NCBI RefSeq assembly: GCF_001975785.1
Contig: NZ_MSFI01000001.1
Location: 1-64,000, forward strand
Direction: 5' to 3'
DNA: 64,000 bases
Source: Domibacillus epiphyticus
GTDB taxonomy: Bacteria > Bacillota > Bacilli > Bacillales > Domibacillaceae
Shown: in pieces, positions 1-9,063 of the stretch
Position numbering within the stretch: position 1 is the stretch's first letter
Layout: each line of letters opens with the position of its first letter
Translations under genes and position numbers: made by a program
Notes under the pieces: generated by a model
Seen by the model: the letters and a program-made list of their open reading frames with translations, nothing else
Told to the model about the DNA's origin: nothing
Databases searched by the model: none

Positions 1-2
1 CC

Positions 3-31
3 TCCAATTGTCAGATGGTGTCTAACAATTG
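3..31. repeat. Inverted repeat at the end of the C39-like peptidase gene
   Basis: The arms CCAATTGT (3-10) and ACAATTGG (24-31) are perfect reverse complements separated by 13 bases. The repeat overlaps the stop codon of the minus-strand gene at 22-24. No T-run can be judged on the minus strand because the window edge cuts the sequence, so it may be part of a terminator or only a palindrome. Confidence 0.4.
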
Positions 32-567
32 GGGTGCAGTTCATAGTGCGGGGTTTTTTTTGATTGGAGAGGCGTGATCAAAACGAAGCGAAGTACTGAT
101 GAGTGTTCGCTATACAAAACACGTCTTATTTTACTTATACGAGCCGGTCCACCGTTATCATGAAAGTATAAATAAATTTCTCCTTTTATTATTTCATATC
201 CGATTAAGACAACCCAGTGATAAGAGTAAAGTGATGGTGAAAGAAAGCGGAACGTAAAATACTTGTCGAATTTTGCTGCTACAGGATGGCCGCTCTGAAG
301 TTCATTTATTACTTCGTCAATTCGGTTTGAGCTTTTAATTGACCAGTTTGTTCCAAGTATCTTACGGAGTCGACGTACCATGCTAAACCGAAACGTACCG
401 ATCGGGGTGGTGAATAGCTTTTTGTAAAGTTCATTTATCGAAAGAAAATAGGCATCGCTGAACCAGTAATTTAAAATAACAGAAACCGTGACGGGTCCGC
501 AGGCTGAAGATCGGTATTTCTGCTTTATATCCTTATCGTACTGTGATTTTCCATTAACCGAGATCAT
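22..567 (-). CDS. C39-like cysteine peptidase family protein
   Basis: A 181-residue protein with the arrangement of a papain-like C39-family fold: Cys23 in ACGPVTVSV, His117 in YHWVVLIGY, and an Asp137-Asn138 pair in FHDNGG. These are the expected catalytic Cys, His and Asp/Asn in the right order and spacing for the peptidase_C39_2 group. There is no signal peptide or membrane segment, so it looks cytoplasmic, unlike bacteriocin-processing C39 domains fused to ABC transporters. The start has a good ribosome site (GGAGGG about 9 bases upstream). It lies beyond the rnjA terminator on the same strand with no obvious partner gene in view. Substrate unknown; it may be a non-peptidase member of the fold. 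Confidence 0.65.
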   Translation of the reverse strand: MISVNGKSQYDKDIKQKYRSSACGPVTVSVILNYWFSDAYFLSINELYKKLFTTPIGTFRFSMVRRLRKILGTNWSIKSSNRIDEVINELQSGHPVAAKFDKYFTFRFLSPSLYSYHWVVLIGYEIIKGEIYLYFHDNGGPARISKIRRVLYSEHSSVLRFVLITPLQSKKTPHYELHPNC

Positions 568-587
568 CGTGGTTTAACCCTCCAATT

Positions 588-625
588 CAAAAAGAGCTTT
601 CCTGATAAAAGGAAAGCTCTTTTTT
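588..625. terminator. Bidirectional terminator after rnjA
   Basis: A perfect 12-base-pair stem, AAAGAGCTTTCC pairing with GGAAAGCTCTTT, encloses an eight-base loop. It has A-runs before and T-runs after, so it can act on both strands. It sits just past the rnjA stop and separates rnjA from the C39-like gene. Confidence 0.85.
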
Positions 626-631
626 GTTACG

Positions 632-2299
632 TCACACTTCCATAATGATTGGTAAAATCATTGGGCGGCGTTTCGTTCTTTCATAAAGAAACGGCGAAAG
701 TGCATCGGTAATTTCATTTTTTATATCAGACCATTGAGTGGTGTTGTTGTTTAACAGTTGTTTAATATGGCGATTTAACATTGATTGTGCTTCATAAATT
801 AAGTCACCAGATTCACGCATGTACACAAAGCCGCGTGAAATAATGTCTGGGCCAGCTTCGATTTTATTTGTTGTTTTGTTAATGCTGACAACAACGATAA
901 CGAGGCCTTCCTCAGATAAAATACGGCGATCGCGTAAAACGATATTGCCAATATCACCAATTCCGCTTCCGTCAATATAGACGGATCCTGATTGAATTCG
1001 TCCTGCAACGTAAGCCTCATCTTTTGAGAGAGCCAGCACATCTCCGTTGTCCATAATAAAGCAGTTTTCTTCCGGAACACCACAATCTATGGCATGCTGG
1101 CAGTGTGTTTTTTGCATCCGATATTCTCCGTGAATCGGCATGAAAAACTTTGGCTTAATTAAACGGAGCATCAATTTCTGTTCTTCCTGGCTTCCGTGTC
1201 CTGATGTGTGGATATCGTTAAGTGGTCCGTGAATGACGTCTGCTCCGGCACGTGACAAAGAATTAATGATCCGGTTCACACTTACTGTATTTCCTGGAAT
1301 AGGCGAAGATGAGAAAACGACCGTATCATTTGGCTGAATTTGAATCTGGCGGTGAGAGCCATTTGCAATGCGAGAAAGAGCTGCCATTGGTTCACCCTGA
1401 CTTCCTGTGCAAAGAATCGTTACTTTGTTCGCAGGAAGTTTATTCAGTTGATGCGTATCGACAAAGGTATCTTTCGGGCATTGGATGTAGCCTAGCTGCT
1501 GCCCGATCGTAATGGCAGATTCCATGCTGCGTCCAAACACACCGACCTTCCTGCCATCTTCAACGGCTGCTTCCACCACCTGTTGAAGACGGTGGATATT
1601 TGATGCAAACGTCGCAAAAATGATTCGGCCTTCTACCTTACGGAAAACATTGCGAATGCTTTCGCCTACTTTGCGCTCGGACATAGTGAAATTCGGCACT
1701 TCACTGTTCGTACTGTCAGAAAGAAGACAAAGTACACCTTCTTTGCCTATTTCAGCCATCCGAGTTAAGTTAGCAGGTTCGCCGACCGGTGTAAAGTCGA
1801 ATTTGAAGTCGCCTGTGTGAACAATGCTTCCCTGAGGTGTTTTGACTACAACGCCATATGAATCTGGGATACTATGAGTTGTCCGGAAAAAAGAAACGGA
1901 CGTTTTTCGGAATTTTATCACATCGTCTTCGCCGATTTCATGAAGGCGGGCACGGCGTAAAAGTCCATGTTCATCAAGCTTGTTACGGAGCAGGCCAAGA
2001 GCAAGTTTGCCGCCGTACACCGGGACATTCACAACACGAAGCAGGTAAGGGATTCCGCCAATGTGATCTTCATGTCCATGTGTGATGAAAAGCCCTTTAA
2101 TTTTATCTGCATTTTTTTCTAGGTATGAATAGTCAGGAATAACGTAATCAATTCCGAGCAATTCATCTTCCGGGAATTTAATTCCGGCATCAATCAAGAT
2201 AATTTCGTCTTGAAATTGGACTGCATATGTGTTTTTGCCGATTTCACCCAAACCGCCGAGGGCGAAAACAGCTGTTTGATCATTTTTTACAAATTTCAT
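632..2299 (-). CDS. rnjA: Ribonuclease J1
   Basis: A 555-residue metallo-beta-lactamase/beta-CASP ribonuclease. The zinc-binding HGHEDHIGG motif is at residues 74-82, with a further HTGD motif in the beta-lactamase half and HTSGHG in the beta-CASP half. Family knowledge: RNase J1 has 5'-to-3' exonuclease and endonuclease activity, matures rRNA and turns over mRNA as part of the RNase Y/J degradation network. Length is normal for RnjA (about 555). It starts 3 bases after the rpoY stop, with only a weak ribosome site, so translational coupling to rpoY is likely. The rpoY-rnjA pairing is conserved in Bacillaceae. Confidence 0.96.
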   Translation of the reverse strand: MKFVKNDQTAVFALGGLGEIGKNTYAVQFQDEIILIDAGIKFPEDELLGIDYVIPDYSYLEKNADKIKGLFITHGHEDHIGGIPYLLRVVNVPVYGGKLALGLLRNKLDEHGLLRRARLHEIGEDDVIKFRKTSVSFFRTTHSIPDSYGVVVKTPQGSIVHTGDFKFDFTPVGEPANLTRMAEIGKEGVLCLLSDSTNSEVPNFTMSERKVGESIRNVFRKVEGRIIFATFASNIHRLQQVVEAAVEDGRKVGVFGRSMESAITIGQQLGYIQCPKDTFVDTHQLNKLPANKVTILCTGSQGEPMAALSRIANGSHRQIQIQPNDTVVFSSSPIPGNTVSVNRIINSLSRAGADVIHGPLNDIHTSGHGSQEEQKLMLRLIKPKFFMPIHGEYRMQKTHCQHAIDCGVPEENCFIMDNGDVLALSKDEAYVAGRIQSGSVYIDGSGIGDIGNIVLRDRRILSEEGLVIVVVSINKTTNKIEAGPDIISRGFVYMRESGDLIYEAQSMLNRHIKQLLNNNTTQWSDIKNEITDALSPFLYERTKRRPMILPIIMEV

Positions 2300-2302
2300 G
2301 CC

Positions 2303-2512
2303 TTACAGCTGCTCCACTTTAAAGTCAGGCGATTGTTTTTCGTATTCGAGATGCGGATCGTTTACCTTTTGAACGAATTCGATATTGTAGGGGCGGCTTT
2401 TTAATGCGTGTCGAACAGCACGTTCTGATTCCGCTTCTGCGTATAACGATTTCGTTTTTTCGCGAACGGGTACTTCTGATCGATCTTCTTGATAGTACAC
2501 TTTGAAAATCAT
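2303..2512 (-). CDS. rpoY: DNA-directed RNA polymerase epsilon subunit
   Basis: A 69-residue protein starting MIFKVYYQ, matching the RpoY (YkzG, DUF1447) family in length and composition: acidic/basic mixed, no membrane segment. Family knowledge: epsilon is a small accessory subunit of Firmicutes RNA polymerase that binds near the downstream DNA face. A strong ribosome site (AAAAGGAGAG) precedes the ATG. Its position directly upstream of rnjA is the conserved location, so the two form a transcription-decay operon. Confidence 0.93.
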   Translation of the reverse strand: MIFKVYYQEDRSEVPVREKTKSLYAEAESERAVRHALKSRPYNIEFVQKVNDPHLEYEKQSPDFKVEQL

Positions 2513-2648
2513 AGTTTTCTCTCCTTTTCCGAAATGATATATACAAACCGCAATTAGAGCGGTTCTTCTCGGTTTTTATTGGTTATATTAGATAGAAAGA
2601 AAGATGTTTTTAAATGTAATAAACATCTGTTGTATCTTACACAAAGAC

Positions 2649-2669
2649 AGCCCTTCATGAGGAAGGGCT
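2649..2669 (-). terminator. Hairpin after the 23-residue peptide gene
   Basis: The stem AGCCCTTC / GGAAGGGCT with a short ATGA-type loop lies 15 bases past the stop of the small minus-strand ORF. The downstream stretch on the minus strand is only moderately T-rich (GTCTTTGTG), so termination may be weak or partial. Confidence 0.5.
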
Positions 2670-2683
2670 TAACCATTCATTTT

Positions 2684-2755
2684 TTATGCAATTGATTTTC
2701 TTCTAAGCAGGTCTTTCCACTGTTTTACAAGCTTCTTTTTCAGCTTTTTTAACAT
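2684..2755 (-). CDS. Small cationic amphipathic peptide, 23 residues, unknown function
   Basis: Not recognised. An ATG-initiated 24-codon frame has an excellent ribosome site, AAGGAGTGAT, with 9 bases from AGGAG to the ATG. The product starts MLKKLKKKLVKQW, has ten Lys/Arg and one Asp (net about +9), and places Leu2, Leu5, Leu9, Trp13, Leu16 and Leu17 on one face of a helix. It ends in a TAA followed by a hairpin. A plausible SigmaA promoter lies just upstream. It sits alone between def and rpoY on the same strand; in B. subtilis this interval holds a different gene (ykrA). Possible roles are a membrane-active or nucleic-acid-binding peptide. The reading frame is real in sequence terms; expression is inferred. 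Confidence 0.6.
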   Translation of the reverse strand: MLKKLKKKLVKQWKDLLRRKSIA

Positions 2756-2776
2756 TGTGGATCACTCCTTAAAGTC

Positions 2777-2804
2777 ATTTTATCATATGGGTGTCTTTAT
2801 GCAA
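2777..2804 (-). promoter_or_regulatory. Possible promoter of the 23-residue peptide gene
   Basis: Reading the minus strand, TTGCAT (2799-2804) and TAAAAT (2777-2782) are separated by 16 bases. The -10 matches 5 of 6 SigmaA consensus bases; the -35 is weak. The predicted start would leave a very short leader beginning at the ribosome site. Confidence 0.35.
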
Positions 2805-2853
2805 AGAAAAATGGATACGCGTATAATGCACGGTTTCTACAATATCATACATT

Positions 2854-3408
2854 TTAACGTTCAATTGGCTGTGCATTTTCCTCAACGTGGAACGGATCTT
2901 TTTTATTAATGTAGTCATAAAACATAATACCATTTAAATGGTCGATTTCATGCTGGATACAAATAGCCGGAAGTCCTTTTAACCGAAATTTAATCTCGTC
3001 GCCATCAATCGTTGTTCCTTTCACGGTAACACGTGCGTAGCGGTGGACGTAACCCGGTACATCACGGTCGACGGACAGGCAGCCTTCACCGCTAGTCAAA
3101 AATGCTTTTTCCACTGAATGGCTGACGACCTTTGGGTTAAAAAGAGCATAGCTGACCTGTTCTCCTTTTTCATTCTTTAAGTGAATGGCAATCATTCGTT
3201 TGGATATGCCGATTTGTGGAGCTGCAAGTCCGATGCCGGGGCGCAGTCCATACTTTTCAGCTATGTCTGGATTCTGGCTGTTTTGTACATATTCAATTAA
3301 TGAAGCAAGAGTTGCTTTATCTTCATTTGAAGCGGGAAGCGGCACATCGCTCGCTTTTTCGCGTAAAACAGGGTCTCCTTCACGGACGATATCGTTCATT
3401 TTTATCAT
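2854..3408 (-). CDS. def: Peptide deformylase
   Basis: A 184-residue type 2 (Gram-positive) deformylase that removes the formyl group from nascent N-terminal methionine. All three signature motifs are visible: GIGLAAPQIG at 58-67, EGCLS at 108-112 with the metal-binding Cys, and HEIDH at 153-157 with the two metal-binding His and catalytic Glu. The insertion between motif 1 and the N-terminus is typical of type 2 enzymes. AAGGAAGG lies 7 bases before the ATG. It is a single gene on the minus strand, divergent from pdhA, as in B. subtilis (ykrB/defB). Confidence 0.95.
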   Translation of the reverse strand: MIKMNDIVREGDPVLREKASDVPLPASNEDKATLASLIEYVQNSQNPDIAEKYGLRPGIGLAAPQIGISKRMIAIHLKNEKGEQVSYALFNPKVVSHSVEKAFLTSGEGCLSVDRDVPGYVHRYARVTVKGTTIDGDEIKFRLKGLPAICIQHEIDHLNGIMFYDYINKKDPFHVEENAQPIER

Positions 3409-3550
3409 CGCTATACCTTCCTTTTTGCAATTGGTGTAATTATCTTATCAAAAAGTGAGCAGAATGTTAATGACACAAACCCCGTGTTTTAGAGGATAGA
3501 GAACGGGAAAAGAGAGAAAGGCGGGTTCAAGAACGTAATGTATAACAGAT

Positions 3551-3566
3551 GTTAAAAGCGCTTTCT
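3551..3566. promoter_or_regulatory. Possible CcpA catabolite-responsive element upstream of pdhA
   Basis: GTTAAAAGCGCTTTCT is palindromic around AAAGCGCTTT and matches the cre consensus except at the G of the TG pair and the last base. It lies about 90 bases upstream of the predicted pdhA -35, the arrangement seen for CcpA-activated rather than CcpA-repressed promoters. Binding is inferred. Confidence 0.4.
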
Positions 3567-3653
3567 TTTTATAGTACAGATAAAGAAAATCAACTGATAC
3601 AGATTTTGTTTTTGGGAAAATATACAATAGGATTATTAAGGAATCTTTTTAAA

Positions 3654-3682
3654 TTGACGGAACAAACGTGATGTTATACACT
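3654..3682 (+). promoter_or_regulatory. Probable SigmaA promoter of the pdh operon
   Basis: TTGACG (3654-3659) and TACACT (3677-3682) are spaced by 17 bases; an alternative -10, TATACA, gives 15. This leaves about 100 bases of untranslated leader before pdhA. The rest of the 3409-3790 gap is AT-rich and I see no gene in it. Confidence 0.5.
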
Positions 3683-3781
3683 ATGAATGTAGCTTTAGAT
3701 TGTATTAGTGATTTTTAAAAAATAACTGGTACAGGAAATTATAAATAAAAAACAGACGTGAAACTATTAAAGAAAGGATAG

Positions 3782-4903
<1,122 letters not shown>

Positions 4904-4906
4904 GCC

Positions 4907-5884
4907 ATGGCACAAATGACAATGATTCAAGCGATTACTGATGCCTTGCGCGTAGAACTAAAAAACGACGAAAACGTCCTTGTCTTTGGAGAAGATGTCG
5001 GCGTTAACGGCGGTGTGTTCCGTGCGACGGAAGGCCTTCAAAAAGAATTTGGAGAAGAGCGTGTTTTTGATACGCCGCTTGCAGAATCAGGAATCGGCGG
5101 TCTAGCTGTCGGTCTTGCTCTTGAAGGATTCCGCCCTGTACCGGAGATTCAATTTTTCGGGTTTGTTTATGAAGTTATGGACTCTGTGAGCGGTCAGCTT
5201 GCTCGTATGCGCTACCGTTCTGGAGGCGTCTATTCGGCTCCTGTCACAATTCGTTCACCTTTTGGCGGAGGTGTACATACACCTGAACTGCACGCTGACA
5301 GCTTAGAAGGATTAATGGCGCAGCAGCCTGGTTTGAAGGTTGTCATTCCATCATCTCCATATGATGCAAAAGGACTTTTAATTTCTGCTATCCGTGATAA
5401 CGACCCGGTTATTTTCCTAGAGCATATGAAATTATACCGTTCGTTCCGCGAAGAAGTGCCGGAAGAAGAATACACAATTCCATTAGGGAAAGCTGCAGTA
5501 AAGCGTGAAGGTTCTGACTTGTCGATCATCACATATGGAGCGATGGTTCACGAATCTTTAAAAGCGGCAGAAGCACTTGAGAAAGAGGGACATTCTGTTG
5601 AGGTAATCGATCTTCGTACGGTTCAGCCGCTTGATATTGACACAATTATCGCCTCTGTTGAAAAAACAGGCCGTGCGATCGTTGTTCAGGAAGCGCAAAA
5701 ACAAGCGGGCATCGCTGCGAATGTAGTTGCCGAAATTAATGATCGTGCGATCTTGAGCCTAGAAGCGCCGGTTCTCCGCGTTGCTGCACCGGATACTGTT
5801 TTCCCATTCTCACAAGCAGAGGGCGTTTGGCTTCCAAATCACAAAGATGTGGTGGAAACAGCGAAAAAAGTGCTTGGATTTTAA
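4907..5884 (+). CDS. pdhB: Pyruvate dehydrogenase E1 component, beta subunit
   Basis: A 325-residue transketolase-like subunit that pairs with PdhA. It has the N-terminal [14 protein letters not shown] region that contributes to the ThDP site, and the transketolase C-terminal domain. Length equals the Bacillus family norm. It is 3 bases from pdhA, with a GGAG ribosome site inside the pdhA end. The next gene is separated by a stem-loop, so E1 and E2/E3 expression may be set separately. Confidence 0.96.
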   Translation: MAQMTMIQAITDALRVELKNDENVLVFGEDVGVNGGVFRATEGLQKEFGEERVFDTPLAESGIGGLAVGLALEGFRPVPEIQFFGFVYEVMDSVSGQLARMRYRSGGVYSAPVTIRSPFGGGVHTPELHADSLEGLMAQQPGLKVVIPSSPYDAKGLLISAIRDNDPVIFLEHMKLYRSFREEVPEEEYTIPLGKAAVKREGSDLSIITYGAMVHESLKAAEALEKEGHSVEVIDLRTVQPLDIDTIIASVEKTGRAIVVQEAQKQAGIAANVVAEINDRAILSLEAPVLRVAAPDTVFPFSQAEGVWLPNHKDVVETAKKVLGF

Positions 5885-5899
5885 TCAATAGATCACATT

Positions 5900-5938
5900 A
5901 GAAAAGGGCCCCCAAACCGAGAGCAGGGTCCCTTTTCT
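5900..5938 (+). other. Stem-loop between pdhB and pdhC
   Basis: AGAAAAGGG (5900-5908) pairs with CCCTTTTCT (5930-5938), and an inner CCC/GGG extends the stem. The T-run is inside the stem rather than after it, so this is a weak attenuator, an RNA-processing site or a 3'-end stabiliser more than a clean terminator. Confidence 0.6.
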
Positions 5939-5967
5939 CAAATTTACATCATAGGAGGATGAATACA

Positions 5968-7335
5968 TTGGCATTTGAATTTAAACTACCGGATATCGGT
6001 GAAGGAATTCATGAAGGCGAAATCGTCAAGTGGTTCGTAAAGCCAGGAGATAAAGTACAGGAAGACGACGTGCTTTGCGAGGTGCAAAATGACAAAGCGG
6101 TGGTAGAAATCCCTTCTCCAGTTGCAGGAACAGTAGAAGAAATTCTTGTTGAAGAAGGTGCCACAGCAATCGTCGGCGATACGTTAATAAAATTTGACGC
6201 TCCTGGTTATGAAGATTTGAAATTTAAAGGCGATGACCATGGAGACCAAGACGAAGCCAAGACAGAAGGACAAGTACAGGCTACTGCTGAAGCAGGGCAA
6301 AATATCGAAAAAGCCCCAGCTGAAACGACAAAAGCAGCTCCTGCAGCAACGGGCGCTGGCAGTCAGCCGCAAGCTGATCAGTCTGATGTAGATCCGGATC
6401 GCCGCATCATTGCAATGCCATCAGTTCGTAAATATGCGCGCGAGAAAGATGTAAACATTGTCCTGGTAGCTGGCAGCGGTAAAAATGGCCGTGTTTTAAA
6501 AGAAGATATCGACGCTTTCTTGAATAAACCTGAAACACAATCAGAAACACCGTCTCAGGCAGCGCAGGTAAACGCACAAGAAACGACGCAAGAATCAAAA
6601 CCAGCTGCAGCTGTGGTGATTCCAGAAGGCGAATTCCCGGAAACTCGCGAAAAAATGAGCGGCATCCGCAAAGCGATCGCCAAAGCAATGGTCAATTCAA
6701 AACAAACAGCACCACACGTAACATTGATGGATGAAGTTGAAGTAACGAAACTGTGGGCACACCGCAAAAAATTCAAAGAAGTGGCTGCGGAGAAAGGCGT
6801 AAAACTAACGTTCCTTCCTTATGTAGTAAAAGCATTGACAAGCGCGCTTCGAGAATACCCTGCTTTGAATACATCCATTGATGATGCAACAAGTGAGATT
6901 GTTCATAAGCATTATTACAATATCGGTATTGCAGCCGATACAGAAAAAGGTTTGATGGTTCCAGTTGTTAAAAATGCGGACCGCAAATCAATGTTCACGA
7001 TTTCAAACGAAATTAATGAACTAGCTGTAAAAGCGCGTGACGGTAAACTTGCCCCTGCTGAAATGAAAGGTGCATCTTGCACGATTACAAATATCGGATC
7101 TGCTGGAGGCCAATGGTTTACACCGGTTATTAATCATCCGGAAGTAGCGATTCTTGGAATTGGAAGAATTTCTGAGAAAGCAATTGTAAAAAATGGTGAA
7201 ATTGTAGCCGCACCTGTGTTAGCATTATCATTGAGCTTTGATCATCGTATGATTGACGGAGCGACAGCACAAAATGCGTTGAATCACATTAAACGGTTGT
7301 TGAACGACCCAGAACTTTTACTAATGGAGGCGTAA
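5968..7335 (+). CDS. pdhC: Dihydrolipoamide acetyltransferase, PDH E2 component
   Basis: Core of the PDH complex. Order of domains: one lipoyl domain with Lys43 in NDKAVV; an Ala/Pro/Gln-rich linker (about 85-135); a peripheral-subunit-binding domain around [10 protein letters not shown]; a second flexible linker; and the catalytic domain with [10 protein letters not shown] near the C-terminus. The start is TTG at 5968 (455 residues, MAFEFKLPD). An upstream in-frame ATG at 5959 overlaps the AGGAGG site at 5953-5958 and so cannot be used efficiently, while the TTG sits 9 bases beyond it. Four bases separate its stop from pdhD. Confidence 0.95.
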   Translation: MAFEFKLPDIGEGIHEGEIVKWFVKPGDKVQEDDVLCEVQNDKAVVEIPSPVAGTVEEILVEEGATAIVGDTLIKFDAPGYEDLKFKGDDHGDQDEAKTEGQVQATAEAGQNIEKAPAETTKAAPAATGAGSQPQADQSDVDPDRRIIAMPSVRKYAREKDVNIVLVAGSGKNGRVLKEDIDAFLNKPETQSETPSQAAQVNAQETTQESKPAAAVVIPEGEFPETREKMSGIRKAIAKAMVNSKQTAPHVTLMDEVEVTKLWAHRKKFKEVAAEKGVKLTFLPYVVKALTSALREYPALNTSIDDATSEIVHKHYYNIGIAADTEKGLMVPVVKNADRKSMFTISNEINELAVKARDGKLAPAEMKGASCTITNIGSAGGQWFTPVINHPEVAILGIGRISEKAIVKNGEIVAAPVLALSLSFDHRMIDGATAQNALNHIKRLLNDPELLLMEA

Positions 7336-7339
7336 CCAA

Positions 7340-8749
7340 ATGGTAGTAGGAGATTTCCCGATTGAAACAGACACTATAGTCATCGGCTCAGGTCCTGGGG
7401 GATATGTAGCCGCTATTCGTGCAGCACAACTTGGACAAAAAGTGACAATTGTTGAGAAAGAGAATCTTGGAGGAGTTTGCTTAAACGTAGGATGTATCCC
7501 TTCAAAGGCACTCTTAACAGCCGGTCATCGCTTTGAACAGGCGAAACATTCCGATGATATCGGTATTATTGCTGAAAATGTGTCAGTAAATTTTGATAAA
7601 GTTCAACAATGGAAAGCCAGTGTTGTTAAAAAGTTAACTGGCGGCGTTGAAGGCTTGTTAAAAGGAAACAAAGTAGAAATCGTACGCGGTGAAGCGTATT
7701 TTAATGATGCGAATACACTTCGCGTTATGAATGACGATTCTGCTCAAACGTACACATTCAAAAACGCGATCATTGCAACAGGATCACGTCCTATTGAAAT
7801 TCCGAACTTCAAATTTTCTAAACGTGTTCTCGATTCAACGGGTGCTCTTGCACTTCAGGAAATTCCAAAAAAACTTGTTGTCATTGGCGGCGGCTATATC
7901 GGATCAGAACTATCGACGGCATATGCCAACTTCGGTTCTGAAGTAACAATTCTTGAAGGCGCTCCTGAAATTCTTGGTGGATTTGAAAAACAAATGACGG
8001 CTATTGTTAAACGCGGCATGAAGAAAAAAGGCGTTACCATTGTAACAAAAGCAATGGCAAAATCCGCTGAAGAAACAGCAAACGGTGTGAAAGTAACATA
8101 CGAAGCTGGCGGCAAAGAAGAAACAATCGAAGCGGATTACGTACTTGTAACAGTAGGCCGTCGTCCGAATACTGATGAAATGGGCCTTGAAGGCGCTGGT
8201 ATTAAAATGTCAGACCGTGGCGTAATCGAAGTTGATAAACAATGCCGTACAAGTGTTGATAACATTTACGCGATCGGCGACATTGTTGAAGGACCGCCAC
8301 TTGCCCACAAAGCATCATATGAAGGTAAGATCGCAGCGGAAGCCATTAGCGGTGAAAAATCCGAAGTAGATTATCTTGCTATTCCAGCTGTGTGTTTCAC
8401 AGAACCGGAACTTGCAACAGTGGGTTACACAGAGGCACAAGCGAAAGAAGAAAATATCGCTGTTACCGCTGCTAAGTTTCCATTTGCAGCGAATGGACGT
8501 GCACTTGCGCTTAATAGCACGGACGGTTTCGTGAAAATCGTTGCACGTGAAGAAGACGGTCTAGTGATCGGTGCTCAAATTGCCGGATCAGGAGCATCAG
8601 ACATGGTGGCTGAGCTTGGTTTAGCGATTGAAGCGGGTATGACTCTTGAAGATATTGCGATGACCATCCATGCACACCCAACGCTCGCTGAAATGACAAT
8701 GGAAGCGGCTGAAGTGGCACTAGGTACACCAATTCACATTGTAAAATAA
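7340..8749 (+). CDS. pdhD: Dihydrolipoamide dehydrogenase, E3 component
   Basis: A 469-residue flavoprotein that reoxidises the E2 dihydrolipoyl arm with NAD. FAD-binding GSGPGG lies at about 16-21; redox-active Cys47 and Cys52 are in [13 protein letters not shown]; a second Rossmann motif GGGYIGSE binds NAD; the C-terminal AHPTLAE supplies the catalytic His-Glu pair. Start ATG with a GGAGG site in the end of pdhC. It is followed by a strong terminator, closing the operon. Probably shared with other 2-oxoacid dehydrogenases, which is known for the family but not visible here. Confidence 0.96.
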   Translation: MVVGDFPIETDTIVIGSGPGGYVAAIRAAQLGQKVTIVEKENLGGVCLNVGCIPSKALLTAGHRFEQAKHSDDIGIIAENVSVNFDKVQQWKASVVKKLTGGVEGLLKGNKVEIVRGEAYFNDANTLRVMNDDSAQTYTFKNAIIATGSRPIEIPNFKFSKRVLDSTGALALQEIPKKLVVIGGGYIGSELSTAYANFGSEVTILEGAPEILGGFEKQMTAIVKRGMKKKGVTIVTKAMAKSAEETANGVKVTYEAGGKEETIEADYVLVTVGRRPNTDEMGLEGAGIKMSDRGVIEVDKQCRTSVDNIYAIGDIVEGPPLAHKASYEGKIAAEAISGEKSEVDYLAIPAVCFTEPELATVGYTEAQAKEENIAVTAAKFPFAANGRALALNSTDGFVKIVAREEDGLVIGAQIAGSGASDMVAELGLAIEAGMTLEDIAMTIHAHPTLAEMTMEAAEVALGTPIHIVK

Positions 8750-8753
8750 TCAG

Positions 8754-8795
8754 ACCCCCCGACTTCCTTTTATGAGGAAGATCGGGGGTTTTTTG
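8754..8795 (+). terminator. Terminator of the pdh operon
   Basis: ACCCCCCGA...TTCC pairs with GGAAGATCGGGGG around an eight-base loop, followed by TTTTTT. It lies directly after the pdhD stop. Confidence 0.88.
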
Positions 8796-8808
8796 TCCCA
8801 TTTTTTAT

Positions 8809-8819
8809 TATGACATACA
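8809..8819. promoter_or_regulatory. CcpN operator, upstream site
   Basis: TATGACATACA is an 11-of-11 match to the reported CcpN consensus TRTGHYATAYW. It lies just upstream of the SR1 -35. CcpN is the repressor of gapB, pckA and sr1 under glycolytic conditions in B. subtilis. Confidence 0.7.
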
Positions 8820-8827
8820 ATTTGTGC

Positions 8828-8856
8828 TTGAATTCTTAATTGTGTTATATTATTAT
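8828..8856 (+). promoter_or_regulatory. SR1 promoter
   Basis: TTGAAT (8828-8833) and TATTAT (8851-8856) are 17 bases apart, with a predicted start near 8863. The two CcpN boxes flank and overlap it. A partial cre-like half site, CGCTTTCA, lies shortly after the predicted start. Confidence 0.65.
8841..8851. promoter_or_regulatory. CcpN operator overlapping the SR1 -10 region
   Basis: TGTGTTATATT matches TRTGHYATAYW at all 11 positions. Its centre is 32 bases (about three helical turns) from the upstream box, so two CcpN dimers could bind the same face. Confidence 0.7.
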
Positions 8857-8906
8857 GTATTCAAGGAACATAAATCGCTTTCAAAACAAAAATGGGAGGT
8901 AACAAA

Positions 8907-9023
8907 ATGGGAACAATCGTCTGTAAATCTTGCTTGTCTACAATGGAGCACTTTGAAGAGGAAAAGGTGACAGTTCTTTACTCTCACTGTGGATGCGATA
9001 CTGAAACGGAAATTGATGACTAA
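8907..9023 (+). CDS. sr1p: GapA-binding peptide SR1P
   Basis: A 38-residue peptide starting MGTIVCKSC, encoded inside SR1 behind a GGGAGG site. Its conserved features are the MGTIVC start, Cys6/Cys9, the FEEEKVT segment, LYSHC with Cys28 and Cys30, and an acidic tail. Family knowledge: SR1P binds glyceraldehyde-3-phosphate dehydrogenase GapA and promotes its interaction with RNase J1; rnjA also lies in this window. B. subtilis SR1P has 39 residues and more Cys residues in the second cluster, so this one is slightly divergent. Confidence 0.85.
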   Translation: MGTIVCKSCLSTMEHFEEEKVTVLYSHCGCDTETEIDD

Positions 9024-9030
9024 AAATGAT

Positions 9031-9063
9031 AAGAGCTGCTCCTATACGGGAGCAGCTCTTTTT
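9031..9063. terminator. Terminator shared by SR1 and speA
   Basis: AAGAGCTGCTCC pairs with GGAGCAGCTCTT around a short loop, with T-runs on both strands. It ends SR1 on the plus strand and, read in reverse, speA on the minus strand. Confidence 0.85.

Larger units (their letters stand above)
8863..9063 (+). ncRNA. sr1: Dual-function small RNA SR1
   Basis: The stretch between the promoter and the 9031-9063 terminator is about 200 bases, close to the 205 bases known for B. subtilis SR1, and it has the same neighbours (pdhD and speA). Family knowledge: SR1 base-pairs with ahrC mRNA, controlling arginine catabolism, and also encodes the SR1P peptide. Position, promoter operators and encoded peptide all agree. 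The antisense segments for ahrC cannot be checked because ahrC is outside the window. Confidence 0.75.

Noticed and set aside
1309-2085. Plus-strand open frames opposite rnjA
   Set aside because: They are antisense to a clear RNase J1 gene, lack ribosome sites and show no family features.
8871-8887. cre site within the SR1 leader
   Set aside because: Only the right half (CGCTTTCA) fits; the left half misses the TG, so I do not call it.
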